Assembly (NCBI RefSeq): GCF_024124825.1 | Contig: NZ_JAMXSS010000002.1 | Location: 2,728,001-2,792,000, forward strand | Source: Arthrobacter sp. H16F315 | Lineage (GTDB): Bacteria; Actinomycetota; Actinomycetes; Actinomycetales; Micrococcaceae | Direction: 5' to 3' | Length of the DNA: 64,000 bases | In this document: in pieces, positions 39,259 through 50,870 of the stretch | How positions within the stretch are numbered: the stretch's first letter is position 1 | Layout of the letters: every line of letters begins with the position of its first letter | Made by a program: the position numbers and the translations under genes | The notes under the pieces: generated by a model | The model's database searches: none | Seen by the model: only the letters and a program-made list of their open reading frames with translations | Told to the model about the DNA's origin: nothing

Positions 39259-41610
39259 GTGACCAGCAAAAACCCCCAGGTCGAGGAATACGACGACAAG
39301 GACCTCGTGGTCGGAGACGGTCCAAAGGACTGGGCCGCCGGCATCCCCGGAGTGATGCACTCCATGGTGCCCGCCATCGAGCACATGGGTGTGAACCGCA
39401 CGCGCAAAACCGTTCTGGCGATGAATCAGAAGAAGGGTTTCGACTGCCCGAGCTGCGCGTGGCCGGACCCGAAGCACCGCAAGACCTTCGAGTTTTGCGA
39501 AAACGGCGCAAAGGCGGTCACCTGGGAGGCGACTCCGGTGGTCATTGGCCGTGAGTTCTGGGCGGAGCATTCCGTCAGCGAACTGCGGACCCGCTCCGAA
39601 TACTGGCTGGGAATGCAGGGCCGGCTCACCGAGCCCGTCCACAAACCGGCCGGCGAGGACCACTACAAGCCGGTGAGCTGGCCGGAGGCGATCCGGATCG
39701 TCGCGGACAAGCTCAAGGGCCTGGACTCACCCGACGAGGCAGCGTTCTACACCAGCGGCCGCACGTCCAATGAAGCCGCCTTCCTCTACCAGTTGATGGT
39801 CCGCGGCTATGGCACGAACAACCTGCCGGACTGTTCCAACATGTGCCACGAGTCCTCGGGCTGGGCCATGGGCCAGACCATCGGGATCGGCAAGGCAACC
39901 GTCAGTTTCGACGACTACGCCAATGCCGACCTGATCATCATCATGGGCCAGAACCCGGGCACCAATCACCCGCGGATGCTGACCGAGCTGGAAGCATGCA
40001 AGGAAAACGGTGGTGAAATCGTTGCTGTCAATCCCCTGCCGGAGGCCGGCCTGCGCCGCTACAAGAACCCGCAGAAGGTCAAAGGCATCGTTGGCCGCGG
40101 CACGGAAATCGCGGACCAGTTCCTGCACATCCGCATCGGCGGTGACATGGCGCTGCTGCAGGCAATCTCCAAACGTGTGCTCGACGCTGAGGCACGAAAC
40201 CCCGGCACCGTTTTGGACCACGAGTTCCTGGCCGCGCACTGCGAAGGACTCGACGAGCTCAAGGAACACCTCAGCGACCTGGACGAGGAAGCGGTCCTGG
40301 CTGCGACCGGCCTGCGAACCGAAGAAATTGACGAACTCGCGTCGCGTTACCTGAAAGCCGAGAAAGTCATTATCACCTGGGCCATGGGCATCACGCAGCA
40401 GAAGAAGGGCGTGGCAACCATCAAGGAGATCATCAACCTGCTGCTGTTGCGTGGAAACATGGGCAAGCCCGGCGCCGGGGCCTCCCCTATCCGGGGGCAC
40501 AGCAACGTCCAGGGCGACCGCACCATGGGTATCTGGGAGCAGATGCCGCAGTCCTTTATGGACGCCCTCGGCGATGAGTTCGGCTTCGAACCGCCCCGGG
40601 ATCACGGTGTGGACGCCGTGGAAACCATTAACAAAATGCGCGACGGCGGGATCAAGTTTTTTATGGCTCTCGGCGGAAACTTTGTGGGCGCCATGGCAGA
40701 CACCAACGCCACCGAAGCGGCAATGTCGGGAACTGAGCTTTCCGTGCAGGTATCCACGAAACTCAACCGCTCCCACGCAGTGACCGGCGCGGAGGCCCTG
40801 ATCCTGCCCACGATGGGCCGGACGGAGATTGACATCCAGGAGTCCGGGCCGCAGTTCGTCTCCGTGGAGGATACTGTCTGCGCTGTGCACCCGTCTTGGG
40901 GAAGCGTTGAACCGGTCTCGCACCACTTGCTGTCCGAGACGGCGATTGTCAGCCGGCTCGGCAAAGCGCTGGTTGGGGACCGGATCAAGGCCGACTGGGA
41001 CGGCTTCGAGAAGAACTACGACCTGGTCCGTGACCACATTTCGCAGGTCGTGGGCGGTTGCGAGGACTACAACACCCGGATCCGGCAGGAAGGTGGCTTT
41101 ATTCTCGAGAACGGACCGCGGGATTCCCGGACCTTCCCCACCCCGACCGGCAAAGCTGTGCTGACTGTCAACGATCTGGAGCACGTGCAGAAGCCGGAGG
41201 GAACCCTGATCCTGCAGACCATGCGCTCCCATGACCAGTTCAACACCACCATCTATGGGCACAATGACCGCTACCGGGGTATCAAGAAGGGCCGCGATGT
41301 GGTCTTCGTGAACCCGGACGACATCGTGGAGCTGGGCCTTGCCGACGGAATGTTGGTTGACATCCGGGGCGAGTACCGGGATGGCGTGGAGCGTGTCATC
41401 CGGAAGTTCCGTGTGGTGTCCTACCCGACCGCACGGGGCTGCGCTGCCGCCTACTACCCGGAGGCCAACGTGCTGGTGCCCCTGGACCATACGGCCGACG
41501 GCAGCAACACGCCAGTGTCCAAGGCCGTGATCGTCAGGCTTGAGCCCAGCCCGGACCAGACAGCGAACAGTTCGAGGTCGCTGGCATCCGGCGCGGCGCA
41601 GCTGCGGTAG
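39259..41610 (+). CDS. FdhF/YdeP-family molybdopterin oxidoreductase
   Basis: A 783-residue member of the formate-dehydrogenase-alpha-like YdeP family, containing a molybdopterin guanine dinucleotide-type cofactor. N-terminal Cys63, Cys66 and Cys80 could hold an iron-sulfur cluster. NLPDCSNMCHESSG (Cys192, Cys196) is the region of the expected metal ligand. LRGNMGKPGAGASPIRGHSN and GHNDRYRGIKKGRDVVFVNP are later cofactor-binding segments. Reaction and electron partner are unknown; E. coli YdeP is tied to acid resistance. The start is a GTG at 39259 behind GAAGGGAAG. A palindrome GCCTGAACAGGC lies at 39223-39234. Neighbouring DUF6457 and cox genes also concern molybdenum enzymes. Confidence 0.88.
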   Translation: MTSKNPQVEEYDDKDLVVGDGPKDWAAGIPGVMHSMVPAIEHMGVNRTRKTVLAMNQKKGFDCPSCAWPDPKHRKTFEFCENGAKAVTWEATPVVIGREFWAEHSVSELRTRSEYWLGMQGRLTEPVHKPAGEDHYKPVSWPEAIRIVADKLKGLDSPDEAAFYTSGRTSNEAAFLYQLMVRGYGTNNLPDCSNMCHESSGWAMGQTIGIGKATVSFDDYANADLIIIMGQNPGTNHPRMLTELEACKENGGEIVAVNPLPEAGLRRYKNPQKVKGIVGRGTEIADQFLHIRIGGDMALLQAISKRVLDAEARNPGTVLDHEFLAAHCEGLDELKEHLSDLDEEAVLAATGLRTEEIDELASRYLKAEKVIITWAMGITQQKKGVATIKEIINLLLLRGNMGKPGAGASPIRGHSNVQGDRTMGIWEQMPQSFMDALGDEFGFEPPRDHGVDAVETINKMRDGGIKFFMALGGNFVGAMADTNATEAAMSGTELSVQVSTKLNRSHAVTGAEALILPTMGRTEIDIQESGPQFVSVEDTVCAVHPSWGSVEPVSHHLLSETAIVSRLGKALVGDRIKADWDGFEKNYDLVRDHISQVVGGCEDYNTRIRQEGGFILENGPRDSRTFPTPTGKAVLTVNDLEHVQKPEGTLILQTMRSHDQFNTTIYGHNDRYRGIKKGRDVVFVNPDDIVELGLADGMLVDIRGEYRDGVERVIRKFRVVSYPTARGCAAAYYPEANVLVPLDHTADGSNTPVSKAVIVRLEPSPDQTANSSRSLASGAAQLR

Positions 41611-41618
41611 AAAGCTTC

Positions 41619-41709
41619 CCCGCGGGACATGCCCAGCCCTGACCGGGCCCACTGGACATCATGGAACCAAGTCCAGTCTCCGGAACCAGTGATGGGCATG
41701 TCCCGCGGG
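41619..41709. repeat. Perfect 17-base inverted repeat with nested hairpin, GGACATGCCC family
   Basis: CCCGCGGGACATGCCCA (41619-41635) is exactly inverted at 41693-41709. Inside it, ACTGGAC (41651-41657) pairs with GTCCAGT (41671-41677). The element lies between the convergent oxidoreductase and DUF6457 genes. It shares GGACATGCCC arms and a GGACAT core with the elements at 21668 and 22368. It could end transcription in both directions, but no U-tract is seen. Confidence 0.65.
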
Positions 41710-41770
41710 TTTGCCCGCAGCTTCCACGGGGTTTGCAGCCGCTCCCGTGTTGGCTTGCTGGCTGCTGCGG

Positions 41771-42088
41771 CTATTGTGCCCGCTTCGCCCAGCCCTTTTC
41801 GTCGGGTCCGCCCGACTCGCCATGCTCACAGAGCTCAAGGACCTTGTTGGCGGCGGCGTGGACGGCCTCCTCGGTCCCCTTGCGGCCCTCGGTCGAAGCG
41901 GTTCCCGCGGCGAATCCGACGATGAATGCGCTGACGGCATCGGCGTGCGGCCCCACGGCTTTCAGTGACTCGTCTGCGACCTGAACGATTTTCTCGTGGT
42001 CTACTTCCAGGTCAAGAATCTGCAGCGCCTGAATCAGGCGGGTACTCCAATGCCGCAGTGAGCTGTCTTCGTCCCGGGTCAAAGTCAT
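41771..42088 (-). CDS. DUF6457 domain protein
   Basis: A 105-residue helical protein matching DUF6457 (LRHWSTRLIQALQILDLEVDHE, then ADAVSAFIVGFAAGTAS). This domain is found in actinobacteria beside molybdenum-enzyme genes and sometimes fused to MobA-type nucleotidyltransferases, so a role in molybdenum cofactor handling is plausible. It is convergent with the FdhF/YdeP gene. The tail (CEHGESGGPDEKGWAKRAQ) is hydrophilic. ATG at 42088. I recognise the family by pattern only. Confidence 0.75.
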   Translation of the reverse strand: MTLTRDEDSSLRHWSTRLIQALQILDLEVDHEKIVQVADESLKAVGPHADAVSAFIVGFAAGTASTEGRKGTEEAVHAAANKVLELCEHGESGGPDEKGWAKRAQ

Positions 42089-42197
42089 GTATGGCTCCTC
42101 GTCGTAGCGGTAGGTGGGTGATTATCTACCCCCACTAGGGTTAGCACCGACCCCGGTGTTTCGCAACGCGACACAGTCAAAACCCGGCGGGGAAGCT

Positions 42198-43184
42198 TCA
42201 GCTCCACAGTGCGACGTGAAACTTCGGTCCCCGGCGTTCCAGACCCCTCGAACCGCCGGGGGCCGTCATCGCAGCGGTCGCATCCGCAGTTCCGGCGAAG
42301 CGCTGCAGCGTCTGCGCCATGGTGGTGGTCCGGCGGTGGTCCAGGGTGCTCGCCCACCACAGGCCGGTGACCGGTGTCCCGACGACGGGTACCCGGGCGA
42401 GTGAGCCGCCCTGGAGTTCGGTTCGGACATTGTTGCCGAGCGCCAGCATGATGCCCTCCCCCGCCCGCACCGCTGCCAGGGCCTCCGTCTCGCTGCTGAG
42501 CCGGATGATCTCCGGCGCCACTCCCATCGAGGCCAGCCAACGGCCCTCCTCCGAGCTGTCTTGGATCCCCGCCGGACCGGTGAACCAGGGTCGGTCCAGC
42601 AACCGGGCCGCCGTTACCGGTCCGTGCAGCCGGGCCAGCGGATGCGCCGCCGCCGCTACCAAAACACGCTGGTAGCGCAGGAACGCAACGCACTCCATTC
42701 CCGCTCCGATGCCGACGGTTCCGGCCGGAGACCTCGGCCGGGCGCCGAGGGCGATGTCGTACGCGCGCTCCTGCAGCAGCGAGGCCAGATCGTCGGCGGA
42801 CTCGACCACTACGTCCACCGCAGCGCCGGGGACACGCTGGGTGAAGAGGTCCAGCAACCGACCGGCAGCGTGTTCGGCAAAGGGAGCGGTCGATGCAATC
42901 CTCAGCCGTCCGGCGTCGTTCTTGGCGTTCGCCACCTGCCAGCGGGCTTGGTCTGCCATGCCGACTATGTCCTGGGCGTAGTCCGCCAGGGCGCGGCCTC
43001 CCGGAGTGAGCGCGATGCCGCCTCCGGCACGCACAAAGAGCGGGTCACCAAGGTCCAGCCGGAGCGCCGCCAGGGCTGCGGAAACTGCCGGTTCACTGAC
43101 TCCGAGGGTTTCTGCGGCAGCGTGCAGCGACCCCAGGCGGGCGACCAGGGCGAACGTGCGGAGCTGGCTTAATGTCATGGCCAC
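42198..43184 (-). CDS. LysR-family transcriptional regulator of the cox operon
   Basis: A 328-residue LysR regulator. The N-terminal winged helix-turn-helix is LSQLRTFALVARLGSLHAAAETLGVSEPAVSAAL (residues 4-38), followed by a linker helix and a periplasmic-binding-protein-like effector domain (about 90-300). It is divergent from coxM with 114 bases between start codons, the usual arrangement for a regulator of its neighbour. A palindrome beginning 3 bases before its own start may be its operator. GTG at 43184 is chosen for the AAAGG upstream; ATG at 43178 is the alternative. Confidence 0.9.
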   Translation of the reverse strand: MAMTLSQLRTFALVARLGSLHAAAETLGVSEPAVSAALAALRLDLGDPLFVRAGGGIALTPGGRALADYAQDIVGMADQARWQVANAKNDAGRLRIASTAPFAEHAAGRLLDLFTQRVPGAAVDVVVESADDLASLLQERAYDIALGARPRSPAGTVGIGAGMECVAFLRYQRVLVAAAAHPLARLHGPVTAARLLDRPWFTGPAGIQDSSEEGRWLASMGVAPEIIRLSSETEALAAVRAGEGIMLALGNNVRTELQGGSLARVPVVGTPVTGLWWASTLDHRRTTTMAQTLQRFAGTADATAAMTAPGGSRGLERRGPKFHVALWS

Positions 43185-43186
43185 AG

Positions 43187-43210
43187 CGTCATAACCTTTC
43201 GCTTATGACG
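43187..43210. promoter_or_regulatory. Perfect palindrome in the LysR-coxM intergenic region
   Basis: CGTCATAA (43187-43194) is exactly inverted at 43203-43210 (TTATGACG) with an 8-base spacer. This has the size and dyad form of a LysR-type operator, and its place next to the lysR start suggests autoregulation. A TTGACA hexamer (43214-43219) follows at once and may be the -35 element for coxM; the only -10 candidate, AAGACT at 43238-43243, is weak. Confidence 0.6.
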
Positions 43211-43298
43211 ATATTGACACTGCGTATCAGGTGAGGCAAGACTTGCCCCAAATCGGTGCTGCGCGACGTTGCCAGCGCCCCGGGGTGAGGTGGGAACA

Positions 43299-44176
43299 AT
43301 GCAGATTCCGGCTCCTTTTGACTACGTGCGGGCCACTTCCGTGGACAACGCCCTGGAGCTTCTCTCCCGCCACGGGCCGGAGTCACGGATCATCGCCGGG
43401 GGCACAGCCTCCTGCCGATGATGAAGCTCCGGCTCTCCCGGCCCGAATGGCTGATCGACATCAACGACCTTTACGAACTCGACTTCATCCTTCGTGACGG
43501 CGACACGCTTCGTATCGGTGCCCTGACGCGCCACTCGACCCTGCTGGAATCGGACGAGATCGCGGCGCTCTTCCCGATCGTCCGCGACGCCGAAGCCGTG
43601 ATCGCCGATCCGGTCGTGCGCAACAGGGGAACCATCGGCGGATCGCTCTGCCAGGCCGATCCGGCCGAGGACCTGTCCACGGTCTGCGACGTGCTGGGTG
43701 CCGAAGCCGTGATCCGGGGACCCGCCGGCGAGCGCATCCTTGCCATGGCCGACTTCCACCGGGGGCCCTATGAGACGGCGGTGGGCCAGGACGAACTGCT
43801 GTGCGAGCTCCGCTTCCCCATCCGCCCCCGCGCGGGCAGCGCCTACGAAAAGGTCGAACGACGAGTGGGCGACTGGGCTGTCGGCGCCGCGGGCGCGTCC
43901 GTGACGCTCGCAGCGGATGGCACTATTACTGACGCCGCCGTCGGGCTCACCGCCCTCGGCCTGGACCACACTGTCGCCGGGGCCGTTGAACTGCTCCGCG
44001 GCCAGCAGCCCCGGGAGGAACTGTTCGTGGAGACCGGACGGCTCGCCGCGGCAGCCTGCGACCCGGTGGCCGACCAGCGCGGCCCCATCGACTACAAACG
44101 GCACCTCGCCGACGAGCTCACCCGGCGGGTACTGCGGCAGGCCTGTGCCCGCGCCGCCCAGACACAGGAAGGCTGA
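43299..44176 (+). CDS. coxM: Carbon monoxide dehydrogenase medium subunit (FAD), with one frame break
   Basis: CoxM carries FAD and passes electrons from the CoxS iron-sulfur clusters to the respiratory chain. About 292 residues once corrected, starting MQIPAPFDYVRATSVDNALE at ATG 43299. The FAD motifs are AGGHSLLPMMKLR and NRGTIGGSLCQADPAED. The first motif exists only after adding one base at 43398-43403: the sequence reads GGGGGCACAGC where GGGGGCCACAGC is expected. Without it the frame stops and translation could restart only at MMKLRLSRPEWL (43418). CoxS begins 6 bases after the stop. It is the first gene of the operon. Confidence 0.92.
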
Positions 44177-44181
44177 AGCGG

Positions 44182-44738
44182 ATGCAAATCAGCATGACCG
44201 TCAACGGCAACGAAGTCACCAACGACATTGAGCCCCGTGTGCTCCTGGTCCACTACATCCGCGAGGTCCTGGGCCTGACCGGCACCCATTGGGGATGCGA
44301 CACCAGCAACTGCGGCACCTGCGTGGTCCTGATGGACGGCCAGCCGGTGAAGTCCTGCACGGTCCTCGCGGCGATGGCGGCAGGACACGACATCCGCACC
44401 GTCGAAGGGCTCGCAAGCGGCGCAACCCTTGACCCTGTCCAGCAGGGCTTTATGGAGGAACACGGGCTGCAGTGCGGCTTCTGCACTCCCGGCATGATGC
44501 TGACCGCCCGGGCCCTGCTGGACAAGAACCCGCACCCGGACAGCACCGAGATCCGGCAGGCCATTTCGGGCCAGATCTGCCGGTGCACCGGCTACGCCAC
44601 GATCGTCCGGTCCGTGCAGTGGGCAGCCTCCCACCCGGCGGGCGGCGACAGTGACGCCACGGTCGACGAGGTCATCGACGGAACCGACACCGTGGTTGAG
44701 GACATCGCAGCGCACACGGAAGACGCAGAGGTGAAGGC

Positions 44739-44742
<4 letters not shown>
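44182..44742 (+). CDS. coxS: Carbon monoxide dehydrogenase small subunit ([2Fe-2S])
   Basis: CoxS, 186 residues, relays electrons from the Mo-Cu site in CoxL to FAD in CoxM. The plant-type [2Fe-2S] cluster ligands are Cys39, Cys44, Cys47 and Cys59; the C-terminal helical domain supplies Cys98, Cys101, Cys133 and Cys135 in CGFC and CRC. After residue 155 an acidic tail (DATVDEVIDGTDTVVEDIA) extends beyond the usual family length. The stop overlaps the coxL start by 4 bases (ATGA). Confidence 0.95.
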
Positions 44743-47133
<2,391 letters not shown>

Positions 47134-47134
47134 C

Positions 47135-48055
47135 ATGGCACCGACTGGAGATTCCCTCGCGGCCCGGGCGAATGACCTCGCCTCCCGCCGTGAGCCGTTT
47201 GTGCACGCCACGGTGGTCCGGGCCCAGCACCCCACCAGCGCCCACGCCGGGGATACAGCCCTCATCCTGCCCGGCGGCGAGATCCAGGGCTTCGTCGGCG
47301 GGAGCTGCGTCGAATCCTCGGTGCGGGAGTACAGCCTCCAGGTCCTGGCCTCGCAGGAACCCCTGCTGCTGCGCGTTATCCCCGGCGAGCCGTCCCGCAG
47401 CGCTGAGGAGGGGGCTGTTGAGGTGTCCAACCCCTGCCTGAGCGGCGGGGCGATCGAGATCTTCCTTCAGCCGCGCATCCCGGCGCCCCGGGTTCTGGTG
47501 GTCGGCACAACGCCCGTGGCGCAGGCGCTCGTGAGCCTCGGCTCCGGCGTCGGAATGGCAGTGGAACTCACCGACGGCGAATCCGCAGCTCCGCGGGTGG
47601 ACGACGCGGCGCTGATTGTGGCCTCCCACGGCAAGGCGGAGGAGGCCGCGCTTGAGTCCGCCCTGCGTGCCGGGGTGCCGTATGTCGCGCTTGTGGCCAG
47701 CGGGACCCGGGGCGCAGCGGTACTGGAATCCCTTGACGTCGACCCGGTGCAGCGTTCGCGGGTGTTCACCCCGGCCGGCTTGCAGCTGGGGGCCCGCACT
47801 CCCGGCGAAATCGCGCTCTCGATCCTGGCCCAGCTCATCCAGGAGCGGTCGACATCACGGCGTCCGGCGACGGCAGCCCCGGCGACGGCAGCGGAAGTTC
47901 AGCCCACCGCGATCGACCCGGTCTGCGGCATGTCCGTTGCGGCGGCCGACTCCTCCATCCACCTTGAGCACAACGGTGTGACCGTCTACTTCTGCTCACC
48001 CGGCTGCCGTGCCGCCTTCCGCAAAGATCCGGAGCACTATGACCTCACCCCCTGA
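47135..48055 (+). CDS. XdhC/CoxI-type maturation protein fused to a C-terminal YHS domain
   Basis: A 306-residue XdhC-family protein. XdhC proteins bind molybdenum cofactor, guide its sulfuration and deliver it to xanthine-dehydrogenase-type enzymes. The N-terminal XdhC region has GGSCVESSVREYSL, and a Rossmann-like part begins RVLVVGTTPVAQAL. Residues 260-306 form a YHS domain, DPVCGMSV...VYFCSPGCRAAF, with Cys264, Cys287 and Cys291; such domains occur in copper-handling proteins. It starts two bases after the corrected coxL stop and overlaps mocA by 17 bases. A copper role is an inference. Confidence 0.88.
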   Translation: MAPTGDSLAARANDLASRREPFVHATVVRAQHPTSAHAGDTALILPGGEIQGFVGGSCVESSVREYSLQVLASQEPLLLRVIPGEPSRSAEEGAVEVSNPCLSGGAIEIFLQPRIPAPRVLVVGTTPVAQALVSLGSGVGMAVELTDGESAAPRVDDAALIVASHGKAEEAALESALRAGVPYVALVASGTRGAAVLESLDVDPVQRSRVFTPAGLQLGARTPGEIALSILAQLIQERSTSRRPATAAPATAAEVQPTAIDPVCGMSVAAADSSIHLEHNGVTVYFCSPGCRAAFRKDPEHYDLTP

Positions 48056-48689
48056 ACGTCCACCCGCGCGGCACCGGACGGCGGGGCTGATCCTGGCGGC
48101 CGGAGCGTCGCGGCGCCTGGGCCGGGCCAAGCAGCTGCTTCCCTACGGGACGGGGGTGCTCCTCGACGCCGTGCTGGCTGTCGCCCGGGACTGCGGCCTT
48201 GGGCAGATCGTGCTGGTCCTGGGAGGCTCTGCCGGGGAGGTCCGGCGCACGGTCGACACCACAGGCTGCGAGATTGTGCTCAACCCGGACTTCGGTGCGG
48301 GCTGTTCCTCCTCGATCGCCGCCGGCATTGCCGCTCTCCACCCGGAAACGGGCGCCGTGCTCCTGCTGCTTGGTGACCAGCCGGGTGTCCGTTCCGTCGA
48401 CGCCCGCGCCCTGCTGCGGCTCCTGGCCACGGATACGGACCATGGCGGGAAAAATGCCCCCGGCATCGCCGTCTGCCGCTACGACGACGGCGTTGGCCAC
48501 CCCCTGGCGTTTACCCGTCGGATGCTCCCGGCTCTGGCCGCCCTGCACGGCGACAAGGCAGTCTGGAAGCTGCTGGAGCAGCGGTCCGACGACGCCGTCG
48601 AACTTCGCGTTCCGGGACCCGTGCCGCTCGACGTTGACACCGACGAGGACTACCGGCGGGTCCTGGCCGGGCTGGAGGGCGAGCTGTGA
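48039..48689 (+). CDS. mocA: Molybdenum cofactor cytidylyltransferase
   Basis: A 216-residue MobA-like nucleotidyltransferase. The signature LILAAGASRRLGRAKQLLPYG (about residues 19-39) binds CTP and LLGDQP is the metal-binding motif. The MocA type adds CMP to molybdopterin, making the cytosine dinucleotide cofactor that CO dehydrogenase requires, which fits its place in the cox operon. ATG at 48039 overlaps the upstream gene by 17 bases; the stop overlaps coxD by 4. A short glyoxal-like or MobA function is less likely in this context. Confidence 0.88.
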   Translation: MTSPPERPPARHRTAGLILAAGASRRLGRAKQLLPYGTGVLLDAVLAVARDCGLGQIVLVLGGSAGEVRRTVDTTGCEIVLNPDFGAGCSSSIAAGIAALHPETGAVLLLLGDQPGVRSVDARALLRLLATDTDHGGKNAPGIAVCRYDDGVGHPLAFTRRMLPALAALHGDKAVWKLLEQRSDDAVELRVPGPVPLDVDTDEDYRRVLAGLEGEL

Positions 48690-49608
48690 ACGCCGCTGCG
48701 CGCGCCGGCGCGGAGGAGGATATCCAGCGGCGGATCCCCGACGTTGCGTCCCTGGTCTCGGCGCTGGACAGCAGCGATTACCTGGCCGACGTCGGACTGG
48801 CCACCGCGCTGTTCCTGGCCGTCCGGCTGCCTCAGCCCCTTCTGCTGGAGGGCGAAGCGGGCGTCGGCAAGACCGAGGTGGCGAAGACCCTTGCCGGACT
48901 GCTGGATACGCCGCTGTACCGGCTGCAGTGCTACGAGGGGATCGACGCCGGCGAGGCCCTCTACGAGTGGAACCACCAGCGGCAGCTCCTCGGAATCCGG
49001 CTTGCCGAAGTGCGGGATGCCTCCGTGACCGAGACCGACCTCTTCGGCCCGGAGTACCTGCTGCGCCGGCCGCTGCTGCAGGCGATCGAACATCCCGGAC
49101 CGCGCCCGGCGGTGTTGCTGCTGGACGAGATCGATCGCGCCGACGCCGAATTCGAGGCCTTCACCTTCGAATTGCTAGCCGAGGCCGCCGTCACGATCCC
49201 GGAACTGGGCACCATCCGGGCCACCCATCCCCCGATCGTTATTCTGACTTCCAACCGGACACGGGACCTGCACGATGCCCTGACCCGGCGCTGCCTGTAC
49301 CACTGGATCGATTACCCCGGTCCGGAGCGGATCGCTGAGATTGTCCGCCGCCGTGTGCCTGCCAGCAGCGGCCCGCTCGCTTTGCAGGCCGCCGCCATGA
49401 TCACCAGGCTACGCACGCTGGACCTCGCGAAACCGCCGGGGATCTCCGAGGCCATCGACTGGGTGTCTGCCCTCGCCGTGCTTGGCATCGAGCACATTGA
49501 CTCGAAGACAGCGGAACGAACCCTCGGGTCGATCGTCAAGAACCGCGACGACCTGGAACTAGTCGGCGCCCGGGGGCCAACTGGCTTGTGGGCGGCGCAG
49601 GCGGGTGA
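48686..49608 (+). CDS. coxD: CoxD, MoxR-type AAA+ ATPase, with one frame break
   Basis: A MoxR-type AAA+ ATPase of about 307 residues once corrected. Walker A is LLEGEAGVGKTEVAK (near residue 55), Walker B AVLLLDEIDRAD, and VILTSNRTRDLHDALTRRCL includes sensor 1 and the arginine finger. In Oligotropha, CoxD is needed to insert sulfur into the Mo-Cu site. The frame breaks near the end: G-run 49572-49576 appears one base short. Adding it changes GARGPTGLWAAQ to GARGANWLVGGAGG and gives a stop at 49606-49608 that overlaps the coxE GTG start by 4 bases, which is the expected coupling. The uncorrected frame runs on in a non-coding-like composition. Confidence 0.9.
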
Positions 49609-50870
49609 GCGCGTTGAACGCCGGAACAGTCCAGGATACGGCCCCCGTGCCCCCCGCGGTGGAGGCGGCCGCCTTGTCCGCTGCGTTTGTCACCGCCCTG
49701 CGCCGGGCCGGGCTACCGTGCTCTCCGGACCGGGCAGTCCGGCTGGCCGAGGCTCTCCGCCTGGTCCCTCCGGCCGACGTCGAAACCCTCTACTGGGCAT
49801 CCCGGGTGGTCTTGGTGTCAGCTCACGGACAGCTTCCCGCGTTCGATGCCGTCTTCGCTGCCGTATTCCGCGCCGGATTCGACCCCGCTGCACCGCCGCG
49901 CGCCACCGCCCCGCCGCCCGGTCCCCCGGAGCAGGCACGCACCAGGCCCTCCCCGGCCGAGGACCGGGCCCCGGGCAACGCGCCGGCCGACCCGCGGGCG
50001 ACGCCGCCGGTTGCCGCCGCGGGACCGGATAGCAACGGGGACAACCACGCCCCGGAACGGGAAGCAGTCCTGGCCATGGCCTCCACCGATGAGCAGTTGC
50101 ACGCGATGGCGTTCGCTCAGCTGACCGACGCGGAAGTCCTGGAAATCCGGCGGCTGGCGTCCCGTTTGCTGCTCGCCACCCCCACGAGATTGAGCCGCCG
50201 CACCCGCAAGTCCGCCCACAGCAGCGCCCGGCTGGACGTCCGCGCCACGGTCCGCGCGTCGCGGCGCTCCGGCACCGACACGACGGGGCTGTTGTACGCC
50301 CGGCGCCGCGAGCAGCGCCGGAAGCTCGTGATGCTGTGCGACGTCTCCGGTTCCATGGAACCGTACGCGCGGATCTTCATCTCACTGCTGCAGGGAGCCG
50401 TGGCAACGGCCGGCGCCGAGGCCTTCGTGTTTTCCACCCGGCTGACGCGTCTGACCCGGCAGCTGGCGCTTCGCGACCCGGACGAGGCCCTGGCCCGTGC
50501 CGCGGAGGCCGCCCCGGATTGGGCCGGCGGCACCCGTATTGCCGACAGCATCAGGCACTTCGTTGATGAACACGGCCGCCGCGGGCTGGCACGGGGCGCG
50601 GTGGTGGTGATTTTCTCGGACGGCTGGGCGCAGGAGGACCCCAACAACGTCGCGGCGCAGATGGCGCGGCTGCGGCGCCTGGCCCAACGGATCATCTGGG
50701 TCAATCCGCGCAAGGCAGCCCCGGAATACCAGCCCCTGGCGGGCGGCATGGCGGCGGCGCTGCCATACTGTGACGCCTTCGTCAGCGGACACAGCTACAC
50801 GGCTTTGGCTGCGGTGGCGGCCGCAATCCGCGGCGACAGCCAGCCATCACTCAAGGGAAGAGGGAACTGA
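49605..50870 (+). CDS. coxE: CoxE, von Willebrand factor A domain protein
   Basis: A 421-residue VWA protein of the CoxE group, partner of the MoxR ATPase CoxD. The metal-dependent adhesion site begins LVMLCDVSGSMEP (DxSxS, near residue 245), followed by GGTRIADSI and VVVIFSDGWAQED. Residues 85-150 are Pro/Ala-rich and look disordered. In Oligotropha, CoxE is linked to copper insertion into the active site. The GTG start at 49605 overlaps coxD; the stop overlaps the coxG ATG by one base. Confidence 0.92.
   Translation: MSALNAGTVQDTAPVPPAVEAAALSAAFVTALRRAGLPCSPDRAVRLAEALRLVPPADVETLYWASRVVLVSAHGQLPAFDAVFAAVFRAGFDPAAPPRATAPPPGPPEQARTRPSPAEDRAPGNAPADPRATPPVAAAGPDSNGDNHAPEREAVLAMASTDEQLHAMAFAQLTDAEVLEIRRLASRLLLATPTRLSRRTRKSAHSSARLDVRATVRASRRSGTDTTGLLYARRREQRRKLVMLCDVSGSMEPYARIFISLLQGAVATAGAEAFVFSTRLTRLTRQLALRDPDEALARAAEAAPDWAGGTRIADSIRHFVDEHGRRGLARGAVVVIFSDGWAQEDPNNVAAQMARLRRLAQRIIWVNPRKAAPEYQPLAGGMAAALPYCDAFVSGHSYTALAAVAAAIRGDSQPSLKGRGN

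Noticed and set aside
39727..41652. Open frame of 641 codons on the minus strand
   Set aside because: It is antisense to the FdhF/YdeP gene, which has conserved motifs throughout.
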